Shown here one piece after another: positions 24,489-36,789 of a stretch of DNA of 64,000 bases (the stretch's first letter is position 1; the number at the start of each line of letters is the position of its first letter). The stretch covers positions 180,595,115-180,659,114 of the forward strand of contig CM060708.1 of assembly GCA_030686995.1 (NCBI GenBank). The letters run 5' to 3'. The notes under the pieces are model-generated. The model did no database searches and was not told where the DNA came from. It saw only the letters and a list, made by a program, of their open reading frames with translations. A program made the position numbers and the translations under genes. The stretch comes from Artemisia argyi (taxonomy: Eukaryota; Streptophyta; Magnoliopsida; Asterales; Asteraceae).

Positions 24489-26047
24489 TGTCACACCCCC
24501 AAAATCGGGTCCAGCGGAAGCATACGTGTAGCTGGGGTGTAACTCAATTGGTATTACAACACAAGTTCAAAAATGGTTTTCACTTGAATCATTTAGAATA
24601 AAATAGTTTAATCAAAAATGTTAAATTTACATTGTTAAAAGTAGTGCGGAAGTAGGCCCTTAAAATAGTTTAAAACGGTCCCCAAATGAATAATCAGAGT
24701 CTTCTATGACCATGCCATGCCCTGCCAAAACCTCCAGTAGCGTGCCATTAATTAAAACCTGAAAATACATGCTAAAGTGTCAACACGAGGTTGGTGAGTT
24801 CATAGAGTTTGTTTAACAAATACTGCCTATAGATAAATGATCGCCCAGCAAAGGCATTGTAAATCCACTCAGTTGCAAGTCCCGCCATAAGAGACTTGTA
24901 ACCTGTGTGTTTACAACCCACTGCCAAATGTGTTAAAGTCTACGTGAACAAAAGTAATACTGTTATCCAAATTCCCAGATAAATATAGCAAAACGGCTAT
25001 ATAAATAATTCAGTCAATGAGGCCATATGATAAATCAGTCAAGCGGGAAAACCCGTAATAAGGTTGATGCAAAGGCATCTTAATTCAGTCAAGTAAGGAA
25101 ACATTAATATTACGTTTGACATTCAGTCAAGTGGGGAATACCACAATATTACGTTTGATATCACAGCCAAGTGGGGAATACCACAATACGTTTGACATCA
25201 CAGCCAAGTGGGGAATACCACAATATTACGTTTGACATCACAGCCAAGTGGGGAATACCACAATATTACAAGGAGGTCATATGATAAATCAGTCAAGTAG
25301 GAAAACAGCAATATTACGTTTGACATCACAGCCAAGTGGGGAATACCACAATACGTTTGACATCACAGCCAAGAGGGGAATACCACAATATTACAAGGAA
25401 CATATAGGAACAATTGGTGACTATGAGGTCATATAAACAAGGATGATCAATCCCATGAAATACATATAACCAAACATACCAATGAATGCAGGTGATCAAA
25501 TATATATTTAGATAAAGCTGGAAATATTTGAGTAATCAACCAGGTAAAACAAGTAGTGCGTTTAAGTAAAACGAGCATGTATTCTCCCCCAAAGAGTTTA
25601 CCAAAACAATTGAAAAAGTAGGGGCTATGACTCACCTGGTGCGATAGCTACGATGACAAGAATGGATACACTGAAAGGAGGCACGATCTCTAACCGCAAC
25701 CTAATATGAGTAATAACGATCTTCCTTAGATCATGACATGATGAAATGAATGCACGTGCACATGATGCCTATACCACTCGTAACTTGGAAATACTAGTTA
25801 TTGTCAAAGTAAAATAGTTTCCATACTTAGGAAAATAAGTCCAAATATAGAAGTATATAACTTGTCGTAGTATATCGTATAAAAATGTTAGTGTTATATT
25901 CCTCGTCTTGAAAACCTTATAATAGTGTCTAGTAGTCGCGTAATAAACCTTGAGTCGTACGTACTTCGTTAGTTAAAAATAAACTCCTTGAATAAGAATT
26001 CTAGAAAATAAATCATTTAGTACGTAGTTATATTATTTTCTAGTAGT

Positions 26048-26141
<94 letters not shown>

Positions 26142-27941
26142 TTTTGACGATTTTAAAACGCGTATAACTTGGTCGTTTTAAGCTCATTTTCCTCGTTCTT
26201 TATATCCACGGATTCGTTTTAGTATGTATTAATATATTTTCGATAGCTCGGCTCCTCTAGGTTACGTTTAATGCCTCTATTTGCCCGTCGAAAACTGTCA
26301 AACAGCATGCAGTTTTTCAGAAAATAGTTTTCGTCGTTAAATTCGGAAAATCATATCTCCTTCGTTATTAACTCGTTTTAATCTGTTCTTTCGCCCACGG
26401 CTTCGTTTTTGAAAGTATTTTCTAAATCTTTGGTCAAAAATTACCCCTGAGTTCCTGAGTTTCCCACATTTCCAAAATAGGGACAGTAGGTATTTATATA
26501 GTTTCAGAAATCATTTTCCTAGTTTCAAACTTGTTTCAACTTCAACCAAACCACTTTCAATCACCACAAATCTAGTCTAATCTTACCATACACCTTCTTA
26601 GGGTGTCATGAGTTCCTAAACATCATGAACCAAGTGGATCTATCAAGGATCTAACTATAATCACTTTTTAGGGTTCAAAAGTTTGGTATGTTTAAAATAA
26701 AGTGATATAAGTAACATATGCATGTAGATCTTGTATAGAAATCATATGATCATAAAAATAACATGAAGAAATTATGGAAAAGAGTTTGACAACTTACTTA
26801 GAAATATTAATGAGCTTGGATGAGAAAAACCTAAGAAACCTTGAGTTTTTATTACAAAACTCAAACAAGGACAACAAAAGGAACTAGATTAACACTTGAT
26901 CTTGGAAAAATTATGGTTTCTTCTTGGTTGTTGTTCTTGGCCGATTATGGTAGAGAGGAGGAAGGGATGAGAGCAAATTTTGCTAGTTGTTTAGATGTGT
27001 AAATGAAGAAATGTGGTGAAGTGTAGTATATATTTGGTCTAAGTCTTATGGTCTTGGTCTTTCGTTAATAAACTACACATGGATTAGCTAAGGGGCAAGA
27101 TCCATATTTTAGGGAAGGGAGCATAGGGGGGGGGGGGGGGGACGGCAATTTGGAAGGGTAGGAAGAAAAATGGAAGATTTTGTGTATTATTGTGTTGATA
27201 TTGTTAGATATTATTAGTTTTAGGTGATACCGGGTACCGAGTTAACTAAAAATAAATTGTAACGAGATAAAATAAAATATAATGAAGTTGTAAAAATTGT
27301 AAAATTATATTCCCGATGAGAATCGGAAGTTAAAATAATGATCGGGTTGAAATAACGCAAACCGACGGAGTTATAAGCTCCGACCGTAAAATGTAGCAAT
27401 TGATTGGAAAACACCAGGTAAATTAATATTATAATTTTTATATTATTAAAATGAATATAAAAATATATTTTGGATCATAGTCGGGAGTGTCGGACGTGTT
27501 AGTCACATTATTGGTCGTTTGTTAATGTTTATTTAGAAATAATTATACGTAAAAGTTAATTATATCAAAAGTACTAATTTAAATATCCTACGAGTGGAAT
27601 AGTATGCAAGTGACATAATGATGATACGCAGACTATTTCTAGTCCGTATGAAATGTCCCAATTGATTATGCATGAATTCGCACCTGAACTAATACGGTTA
27701 CGCGAATTTAAATACTCGTAAACCAAATTTACGATGAAATGAGTAATGCACGTAAATAGTGTTTTTCTTTCGGAAATGAATAGTGTTAAGTGAATAGTAA
27801 AATTTCTGAACGCTTCTCAGAATATCAAATTGACCTCAAAAATGATGAATAGTGATCGATGAATAGTAAATGATGAATAGTAACCTGTGAATAGTAAATT
27901 GTCGAGGTTTGGAAAATGACCAGAAATTACGAGTTGTGATA
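24489..27941 (-). repeat. E7 5' LTR
   Basis: 3453 bp, same layout as the left copy, with a longer AT run, a shorter G run (27127-27141) and one additional TGAATAGT unit near 27868. The terminal dinucleotide is TA instead of CA. Confidence 0.93.
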
Positions 27942-29567
27942 TCTACCGGTAGGTCTCCACTTCCTAATAGGCACAACTCTAGAGTTAGTAATCCTAGTCA
28001 CTGGGCACTTTTCTCTCAGAGTGAATTTCCTTCCAGTAGGTCTCCATTGATAACCAACATTAGTGAAAACTTTTCCTGTTTTATTCCATACTTGTTTTGC
28101 CCGTTTAACACTAGAAACATTCATAACTGGAGATATCATAGTGGATTTAAGAAAGGTCACAACACATGCATCATGATTACCATAAAATAAGCATTTGTTA
28201 CAAGTCTTACAAATAGCATCAGAATTCGAATTAATTACATCATTGTTAACACAAATGTTTGAATCAACTCGATTCCTTTCACTAAGCAACACTTTATTGT
28301 TCCTAGATGATTCTTCTACTTCCTTCATAAGTGAGCTCTTAGCCGGCAAAGTCCTATCGTTCTTTGTATTGCACTTAGGCTGTGACTTGCTAGCATTAGA
28401 TACACCTTTTACTCCTGTAGAAGCAATGATTAGAACATTAGTCTGATTAGTTGCTACTTGTTTACTGGTGATCAAGATGGAGGATTGTGACATGGTTTGG
28501 GGAAAGTCAACTGTAACATGCCTGTTGCCACTGAGAGGGTGCAATGCAATTGTCCTATCCGACCTGGTATCATTCTTGGGGCATGATCCTATGGCATATT
28601 CTAATAATTCCTGAGCCATATTAGTGAGGAAGCACGCACCAATAATAACATCATCAAGTGGTTTAGAAATCCTCTCATCTTCAATGGTTTCTCTAAGTAT
28701 GGCCAGACAGTCCTTAAGAATTCTAAGATAGTTGTTATGAACTAACTTATTGTTCCTAAGGGGAAGAGAAATATTCACAGCATCGCACGCATATTTATTA
28801 CAAGCATGTACATTGGAAATTGCATGATCACATGAACCAGCGGGTAATTTACCCTTCACCATGGTCTTTAGATTCTCAATTTCATTTAACAAAGAAGTGA
28901 CTCTTTCATTGTTTTGGTCACGTGTTGTTTTAGTAGACTCAAACAATTCTTTATAACGTTGTTTAGTGTTAGACATTTCAGCACGAAGCCACTCATTTTC
29001 ATGTTGTAGTTCATTGATAATGCCCTGTTTTTGAAAGTTTTGAGAATCTATCGACTTCTGGTAATTGGTATTGGTCACATCGCTTCTGTTCGATTTTAAT
29101 TATGCAATTTGGACCTTCAACTTCCGAATCGTGTTTGAGTGAGCTTGAATTACTTCATCCTTTTTGGCTAATTCAAAACATGTATCAAACTCAGGAGCAT
29201 CCGAAGATATCTTGGCATTTGATATTTTTATGCTTTCTTCTAGATGTTGATATTTTAATTGTAGGTTCAGATTATCAACTTCTAGTTTTGAGAAATTCCT
29301 GACCATGTTATCATGATCATCGTTTTGAATTTTTTCAGTAAGTTTGTAATTCTCCCCCTCAAGCTCAATCACACGATTTTGGAAGACATTCAAAGTAACC
29401 GACATTTCATGAAATTGTCGAGCAGATAGCGCAGAGTCGGTAACAGTATAAAACACATCTTTAGCAATGCAATTAGCAATCAAATTTTCATTCATGATGA
29501 GAATGTTTTTCTTGTCATTTTCACTGTGTTTGAGATCAATAGCTAGTTGGTTACCCTCACTTTCCAC
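27942..29567 (-). pseudogene. gag: E2 Gag, C-terminal coiled-coil and WRPTG region
   Basis: Two open stretches, 29567-29100 and 29078-27942, separated by a stop and frame change near 29080-29100. They encode acidic, heptad-rich sequence compatible with long coiled coils, then a tract with CKTCNKC-like cysteines and repeated WRPTGR motifs. These features mark the extended Gag C-terminus of Anthemideae SIRE-type elements, just before protease. E7 interrupts the frame directly after WRPTGR; beyond it the frame continues at 18724. Confidence 0.75.
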
Positions 29568-29639
29568 TTCATCAAACGCCTTTTTTCATTTGAGTCACAT
29601 CATTATTAATGGTGTTTTTAAGTCCCTCAAAATGTTCTT

Positions 29640-31226
29640 TTAGAAGTTTAAAAATGGCATAACTTTAGTTAGGTAACACTGTTTTGTTTGCTCAAAACCC
29701 CTTTCCCCTTCTATAATCCCTGTAGGTGTAATTCTTATTTTACAGGTTTTCTCAAAGTCATTGAACAATTGACCTAGCACATACAGCCCAATTAGAGTAT
29801 TACATTGTGTGGGAAGAGTGAAAGGTACAAGGTGCCTTGGTGTGTTCAGGGGATAGGCAGTTGGGTGAGCAATTCTAAACATAGTGCGTGTGTTACCTAC
29901 AACTCTTTCAGCTTGCATTTTCTCAATGTCAATATTCCAAAACACTTTTTCAGGAAAAATTCTCTTTTGAGGAACAAAAATAGCAGTATGATTGTCATTT
30001 GCATAATCATAGTGAAACATGATATTCTTAGCAATGCATTTAGGATCCTTTAAACGTTCAGCAAGTTTTGCCCTAGTTCTATCCTCTGCCTCATTGATGT
30101 GGTCATAGGATCGTGTATCAGGAGGGGCATGGTTAGGTTCAAGCATAGTGTTTGCATCATATAATGCAGGTTGTGCACCTAGACCTATTCTAAGGAATCT
30201 TGATTTGGGTTTGGAGGTATCATGTTCACTAAATTCATCACTTAACTTCCTGTGGCTTTCCATCATTTGAGCAGATTGAATGGTTTGGCCCTGTGTGTAC
30301 AACTTATCTTCCAATTTATTTTTCAACATTTTTAATTTTGAGAAATCATTTAGAAGTTTAGTTTCTTTATCTTTGAATTTTTGTTTGATCGTAGTCAAAC
30401 CTTTTTGAACCTCTAGTTTTTGTTTGACGGTTTGATCCAATTGGTTCTTTAAAGAAACTAGTTCCCTTTTTAATGATTCTTGTTTGGAATTGTTTTCAGA
30501 TATGTAAGTACGCAGTTGCCATTCCATTTTCTGCTCACGTTCATTCAGCTCAAACTTAGCACGCTGCTCATAAATGTTTACTTGGTCCTTAAGGGTGTTA
30601 ATTCTAGTGATCAGAGAATCATCAGGGTTGTATATCGAGTGCTCATATACCTCATGTTTACTAGAATCAATAGACGGCATGTTACTTGGTACAACTGGGG
30701 GTCCATTGTCATACACATACATTTCATATGGGATATTATTGGTATTACCCATATCAGTGATGTTTGTGTTGACAATATTCTTGAGTTGTACAGAGTCACA
30801 TTCCCCCTGTACAGGTGTAGGATCATTCAGATCATGATTAGGAGATGTTGGTACCTCAGAGATAGCAGATGTGATGGATAAATCAGGATGCTGTGAAGAG
30901 GATGCTGCTTCAGACAGATTAGCCATGAAAATTGTTTGAGCAGTTGGTTCATCATCCACGTCTGAGTCAAACGCATCACACTCTTCAACTTGAAAGATAT
31001 TTGGGTCATTAAGAGCCATGTCCTGAACAAGTTGATCATCCACATCAGCGTCAAAGGTGTTCCCATCATTACCAGCCAGAAAGAGCAAAGCTTCTTCATC
31101 CAACATAGTCCTATTTTCTTGTGCCTGCATCAGCAACATCTTGTCTTTGAAGTACTCAGAGTTTTGGGGACGTTTTGGGAGAGTGCAATTCCTAGAAATA
31201 TGGCCCAACCCTCCGCAGTTATAGCA
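29640..31226 (-). pseudogene. gag: E2 Gag, zinc knuckle and middle region
   Basis: The frame contains a complete CX2CX4HX4C zinc knuckle (CYNCGGLGHISRNC, from 31226), the hallmark of retroelement nucleocapsid, followed by an acidic region and a long coiled coil. It ends at 29640; a one-base change in the T run near 29655 and another near 29585 break the link to the next Gag segment. Nucleocapsid would bind element RNA during packaging. Confidence 0.8.
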
Positions 31227-32381
31227 TTTCGGCTGCTTAGCTTGTGCTTGAAGAGCATTCCCAACTCTGTATTGCCCATTCTCTCTACCAGCATTTCTTT
31301 GGTTGAAATTCTGTCTTCCCTACACATTCTGCACCACCACCCGACCATCTTCAATGACTGCCTAATTACGTGGATTAGATGAGATTCTGAGTTGGTTGTT
31401 AGTAGATGGAAATGCAGCCCTGAACTGTTGAACCAGTAGAGAAACTTGGTTGGAGAGATTGTCAATCATCATGTCAGTGTGAGAATACCCAGAATCAAGT
31501 TGTGTATTAAAAGCAGATAGTGAGGGAGTTGATGATTGACTATTGGTTGGAGTAGTCCTGGAGGATGATTGTGATGGTTCAGGTTGATCATTTGAGGTTT
31601 GATTAGGTTGTTGAATAGTGGAGACAAAAGCAAGAGATTCATTTGTTGCAGACGGATTGAGTTTTTCTCGCATTAGCCGATCATAAGCAGCATGTTTCTC
31701 ATGTTGTTGGAGATATGCATAAAGCTGTTCATGATTGGTATGCCTAAGACCTTTGTTGAGCTTAACAGCTATGACAAACCTATCCCATTCAGGTGCCATG
31801 TTATTCACGAATTTGGAATTGAGCTGTATGTTGGGCATTGTCATCTTGATGGCTCTCATATCATTGACTAGCTTGTCAAATCTGATGTAATAGTCAGTGA
31901 TGCTTTCACTTGGATTCATTTTGAAATGCTCAAATTCATTGTATAGCTGTGACTCACGATCTTCTTTAGTTAACTCAGACCCTGCAAGAAGCATTTTGAC
32001 ATTATCCCAGACCGCCTTTGCTTCAGTGTTGAAGTTGATCAGTTTGTAGACATCTTTGGGAAGGCCTTGAATGATGATATTTGATGCTCTGATTTCTGTA
32101 TCATAGCGTTTCTTTTCTTCTTCAGACAACTCATTGTAAGTGCGAGGTCTATCAGGACCAAATACGGCCGGTAGTTGATCAGTTGCTTCTGAAATCGTGT
32201 CTCTAGTAGTACCCACTTGAAAGGGTCCCTCATCGATGGATTTCAAGATGTTAACCCCATTATCTTTACCCAGATAGTACAGCCGTATCCTTTGAGCCCA
32301 TGATTCTTAGTCAGTTCTATCCAACATCGGAGGTCGGGTGTCAGACCCCGCAGCTTGAATGTCATCGAAAGATGTCGACAT
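31227..32381 (-). pseudogene. gag: E2 Gag, N-terminal capsid region (UBN2-type)
   Basis: Probable start ATG at 32381-32379. The frame runs through the Copia capsid family (UBN2-like region around AVWDNVK and DRFDKLVNDM-like motifs) and on to the zinc knuckle, but holds three in-frame stops: TAA at 32309-32307, TAG at 31364-31362 and TAG at 31322-31320. No frameshift is needed between them. Gag would form the virus-like particle. Confidence 0.8.
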
Positions 32382-32415
32382 CACAAATTAGAAAATACCA
32401 AACCAAACGTGGGAG

Positions 32416-32905
32416 ATACTCGCAATGTAAGGTACTAGTCGCAGGACAATTTAACCACAACTTGACCTAACCGCAGAACACTAACCTCAAAATATACCAA
32501 ACCGCAGAAAAAAAATCCAGTCGCAGAATGATCTAACCGCAGTCCAAGTGAACCGCAAACCAAAGATACTAACCGCAGAACACTAACCGCAGAAACTACC
32601 AAATCGCAGAAAAAAATCCCAACCGCAGACAGATCTAATCGCAACCTAAGTAAACCGCAAAACAAGGATAGTAACCGCAGGATACAAACCGCAGAAAGCA
32701 CCCAACCGCAGAATAGTTAACCGAAAATGATTAACCGCAGATAACTAAACGCAGGTAGATAACTAATCGCAGTGACAATGGTCCAAAAATGTCACTATCG
32801 TTGCGTTTTGTTTATATTCCCGAAATAGTAAACGCAGCAAGTTAATCGCAGATAACAGAACTTAACCGCAACCAAGCAATGAAACAGTGGACTTAAACGC
32901 AACCA
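32416..32905 (-). repeat. E2 leader: array of CGCAG-type motifs
   Basis: Between PBS and the gag start the plus strand shows at least 23 CGCA cores, mostly as AACCGCAGA, at irregular 10-25-bp spacing. On the element RNA these read TCTGCGGTT. They are neither a simple microsatellite nor coding. The density ends abruptly near 32905. Confidence 0.85.
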
Positions 32906-33135
32906 AGAAATCCGCCCATAATCAACTCCAAACTTCAAATAGCTTAATGATATGGTAACACAAACTAAACTACAATGTTCTACAAACACTAATGAACATA
33001 AAAGTACATCACAAACATGTATAACAACACTAGAGAGATTAAACCAAGATGTTTTCCAAGAAAGTGACTCCAAACTCACAAAACCACTCAAAACATCATC
33101 AAATTTGATTCTACGAGGCCCTAAGATGAAACCTT

Positions 33136-33149
33136 GGCTCTTGATACCA
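33136..33149 (-). other. E2 primer-binding site
   Basis: Minus-strand TGGTATCAAGAGCC resembles the complement of initiator tRNA-Met (TGGTATCAGAGCC) with one inserted A. Similarity continues to about 33125 with further single-base indels. Two nt separate it from the LTR. Confidence 0.8.
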
Positions 33150-33151
33150 AT

Positions 33152-33512
33152 TGTAGAATACTAACTATATATGAAACATGTTTATCTTGTGATTAGTGAG
33201 ACGTTGGAATTGAGGAGGAGGAGAGGAAAGAAAGAAAGAAAGGAACCTTGAGAGAAAAAGAGAAATATTAGATTGAGGTGAATGGAAGGTTCAACCCTCC
33301 CCACATGTGGAGAGGGGTATTTATACTTACAATATAACGCCCACTCCCGGGCTATGGATCAGGCATACAGTGGGTGAAGACCCGTCCTTCTTCCACGGTG
33401 TTACTTAAACTAAAACCAAATAACTAATAAATAAACTAACTACGAGCTAACTTAATGCTATTACAATCATTAGGTGACCGAGACTTTTACAGGAATATTT
33501 GTATTCCTAACA
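33152..33512 (-). repeat. E2 5' LTR (promoter copy)
   Basis: 361 bp, followed by TSD ATGGT (33513-33517). TATA box on the minus strand at 33325-33318; the adjacent palindrome (33316-33295) has one mismatch relative to the other LTR. Transcription would start about 25-30 bp downstream of the TATA box. Confidence 0.95.
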
Positions 33513-34418
33513 ATGGTGAACATTGCATGACTCATAGAATTTCCATGAGATAGTTTGATCTTGACTTGGAAAGTTCCAATACACATCTGTAGGATCTGGA
33601 TCCTATAACCTTTTAAGCTACACCCAGAGTTCTTGTTCTTTTACATCAGCTTTCTTGACTTCTTTGAGTTTCAATTTAACCAGCTTCCATAATGTATCTA
33701 AATCTTCTCTATCACAAGACTTCACTAATGTTTCAATGTTCTTGTAATATTCAGACTTTCCATAAGCTCTAATTATCTTCCAAGCTTTACCAAACTCATC
33801 TCTGCTTATTTCCCAATCCACAATTCTTGCTGGAAACAGATTAATATACATAGCTTCTGGTTGTGGTTCAGCATTCTTATTAACTTTATTCTTCTCCATC
33901 TTGATTCTTTCCTTTTCATCAACCTTTTCTTTGTAAAACCAGCAGTGCTTTCTTGATCATCAAAGAAACATGCTTCATCTTCTTCATCTTCCTCAAAATC
34001 TTTAATAATACATTGCATTTTCCTCCCCTGAATCTTTGACTCCATATTCCTCCATGACTATTTTCCTCCCCTATTTGGAAGAATTTCTCAAAACCACATA
34101 AAAATCATCTAAATCTGAGGAAGAAGAAGAATCAATTGGAACTTCCTTCTTAACTTGCAACTGCTTAACTTGATCTTGCAACTCTGTATAAAGCATCTTT
34201 GTTTTCTTGAGATCAACTTCCAAATCTGAAACTTTGGAAGCTAAAGTAACACAAAGATCCATCAATTCAGAAAGTTGTATACTATCCTTAACACTTCCAG
34301 CTGTGTAACCTGTTGTGAGAAGTGCATCATTGGACATTAGCTGATTTTCATCCCTAGAGTGACTAGGTTTTACTCCTGAGCCTTCAGAAACCAAGTTAAC
34401 CATGATTATGAAGAACAA
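33513..34418 (-). pseudogene. E3 3' ORF, N-terminal part (coiled coil)
   Basis: Open stretches 34418-34071, 34045-33806 and 33899-33618 lie in different frames, so several indels are present. The first has a heptad pattern (SELMDLC...LEVDLKKTKMLYTEL) predicted as coiled coil with a Ser/Asp-rich tail; the later part contains AFGKAW-like and GKSEYYKNIETLVK stretches and a KEQELWV motif. This is the extra ORF downstream of RNase H in Anthemideae Copia elements. No catalytic motif recognised. Confidence 0.6.
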
Positions 34419-35242
34419 TTTGGTTGTGAAGAAAAGAGAAATCTAATATGATTAGAAAAAGAATTAGGATGATATACTTATACTGTTAGGGTTTAAGAAT
34501 TGTTGCTCAAGAAAGAATTGTTTCTGAGAATGTAAATTTAGCAACAATATATTCTTCCACGAAAAACTCTAAAAGTATAGAAACAAAGGATTTTCCCAAT
34601 TATATTGTCCAAAAACCATTTACTGATTCAACAGTTTTAAGTTGAACATTAACAAGACAAACTTTAACTCAACAGGACAAACTGTTTCTAAAAAATTTCA
34701 AAAAGAAATAAAAATTTGTCATAAAAACAAGATTGCCCATATATAGTTTTGAGCAAACTATCAGCTATAAACGGATTTGACTTGTCTTTACCAAGAGCCG
34801 TTTGCTTTGGACTAGCCAACCCTTCATCATAAGAATATGGTGAGTTGATAACCATATAGTTTTTGGTAAATTATCAACCATGAACGGATTTGAGTAGTCT
34901 TTACCAGGAGCCATTTGCTCTAGACTAGTCAATTCTTATATGGTTAAGACATGGTGAACTGATTACCATTTGTTATGTGGAAAGAATCACACATTGCAAA
35001 TCTAGTAAACTCCAACTCAATGACATTCATAATGCTTATATTCCCTGTGAATGTTAGTCTAAAACCAAGAAAATAGAAAGAAAAGTATGTTTTCTTTGAC
35101 AGTTATGAGCATTGACTAACATCTCAACATAAGCAGTACCAAAAATACTTTTATCAGTACAAACTTGAAAAAGCATGTTATTGATAATACAACCAGTACA
35201 AATCCACATTCTTTTTGGAAATAACACTTAGAAATTAGAATT
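34419..35242 (-). other. E3 spacer between RNase H and 3' ORF, with two ~110-bp units
   Basis: Non-coding. At 34740-34985 it holds two tandem units with ACGGATTTGA, CTTTACCA(A/G)(A/G)AGCC and GACTAG cores, the same as in E1 at 4140-4380. The rest shows no recognisable signal. Confidence 0.6.
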
Positions 35243-35944
35243 TTATGGATTGAGCATTCCAATACCTGTAACCAAGTATTGAAACAACCCCACATCAAAA
35301 CCTTTAGTTAATAAGTCAGCATAGTTGTCATCAGTATGAATTTTGACAACCTGAACTAACTTTTTCTCATTACAATCCCTGATAAAATGATGTCTAATTT
35401 CAATATGTTTTGTTTTAAAATATTGAACTGGATTTTTAATTATGCACATTGTACTGTTATTATCAATATAAATAATGGTGTTCATAAAATTGTACCCATA
35501 ATCAAGCAATTGGTTTTGAAGCCACAATACTTGAGCACAACAACTAGCAACAGCCACATATTCTGCCTCAGTTGTTGAAGTAGCTACCATTGTTTGCTTT
35601 TTGCACTGCCATGAGATCAACCTGCATCCAAGAAACTGACATCCACCAGTTGTTGATTTTCTATCCAGACTTGCTCCAGCATAATCACTGTATGAATATG
35701 ATACTAATTCCATAGGGGATTCTCTTGGATACCATAATCCTAACTTAGGATGGCCCTTAAGATATCTAAAAATTCTCTTCACAGCAGTCAAGTGAGATAT
35801 CTTAGGAGTGACTTGAAACCTTGCACAAGCATATACTGCAAACATGATGCCTGGTCTTGATGAAGTAAGATACATCAAGGACCCTATCATAGATCTATAA
35901 GTGTGAACATCAATAGCTTCACCACTATCATCCTTCAACATCAA
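35243..35944 (-). pseudogene. E3 RNase H domain
   Basis: 233 codons. Begins in the RT-RH connection ([16 protein letters not shown]), continues through the Copia RNase H block with a D-region reading YSYSDYAG, the full TTGGCQFLGCRLISW segment, TEAEY, IDNNS and LLTKGFD, and ends NP. The intact family member normally has SDSDYAG-type residues; overall length matches the domain. It lies in the expected place after RT but is separated from it by stops. Confidence 0.8.
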
Positions 35945-36789
35945 TGTTGTATCTTTATCTGTAGGATGCTAGCTATTTTAGCATCAGCAAATTGAAACTT
36001 CATTAACATATTAGCCACATATTTGTCTTGACTAATAAAAATTCCATCTGGTCTTTGCTGTACTTGAAGTCCCAAAAAGAAAGTAAGTTCTCCTATAGAA
36101 CTCATCTAAAACTCTTCTTTCATCAATTTCTCAAATTCTTTGCACATCTCTTGCTTTGTAGAGCCAAAGATGATATCATCAACATATACTTGAACCAATA
36201 AGATATCACCCTTGTCTTTCTTGATGAACAAAGTCTGATTAATCTTACCCCTATTGAATCCATTACTCAAAAGATTAGCAGTTAGAGTTTCATACCACTT
36301 CCTTGGAGCCTAATGTAAACCATAAAGAGCTTTTACTACCTTGTACACCTTGTTTGGATGATTTGGATCTTCAAAACCTGGAGGTTGTGCAACATATACT
36401 TCTTCTTCAATTTGACCATAAAGAAATGCACTTTTCACATCCATTTGGTATACAGTAAAACCCATATAAGAAGCATAAGCTAGAAATAGTCTTATTGCCT
36501 CTATTCTTGCCACTAGTGCAAAAACTTCTTCATAATTTATGCCTTCCTCCTGCTTGTATCCGTGTGCCACAAGTCTAGCCTTGTTCCTGATTACTATTCC
36601 TATTTCATCTCTCTTATTTCTGAACACCCATTTGGTTCCAATAACCTTCATGCCATTTGGTAAATCACAAAGCACCCAAACTTTCTGAATTTTAAATTGA
36701 AACAGTTCTTCTTGCATTGCTTCTATCCAGCTTGAGTCTTCTAATACTTTGAATATATTCTCAAGTTCAATTTGTGACAGAAAGTACAT
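35945..36789 (-). pseudogene. E3 reverse transcriptase, broken
   Basis: The frame 36789-36310 covers the RT N-terminal half ([38 protein letters not shown]) and stops at a TAG before the APRKWYE stretch. Downstream the catalytic VYVDDIIFGS is still readable around 36195-36165, but further stops follow. The RT therefore cannot be made as one protein. Confidence 0.8.

Larger units (their letters stand above)
18730..27941 (-). mobile_element. E7: non-coding Tekay-type Gypsy derivative nested in E2
   Basis: LTRs 18730-22160 and 24489-27941 are flanked by TSD TCTAC (18725-18729 and 27942-27946). PBS TGGTATCAGAGC (24485-24474, initiator-Met type) and PPT (22176-22161) give minus orientation. LTR ends TGTCACAACTCG and GGGGGTGTGACA are typical of Tekay/Del chromovirus LTRs in Asteraceae. 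The 2.3-kb internal region has no gag or pol frame. Roughly twenty LTR differences in about 3.4 kb imply a younger age than the E2 host, as nesting demands. In the right LTR the terminal CA has become TA, a C-to-T change. Confidence 0.92.
11714..33512 (-). mobile_element. E2: nearly complete SIRE-type Copia element with intact pol
   Basis: Direct LTRs 11714-12074 and 33152-33512 (361 bp each, about five differences) are flanked by the TSD ATGGT. Minus-strand order: 5' LTR, PBS, motif-rich leader, gag with several breaks, E7 insertion, protease-integrase-RT-RNase H, a 3-kb 3' non-coding region, PPT and 3' LTR. Domain order PR-INT-RT-RH assigns it to Copia; the long coiled-coil gag and long 3' region suggest SIRE. 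Without E7 it is about 12.6 kb. gag carries stops and frameshifts, so it is not autonomous now, although pol is open. Confidence 0.93.

Noticed and set aside
33618..34418. A host gene encoding a coiled-coil protein
   Set aside because: Continues in frame across the E2 insertion into the E3 tail and sits between E3 RNase H and its 3' LTR, so it is the element's extra ORF.
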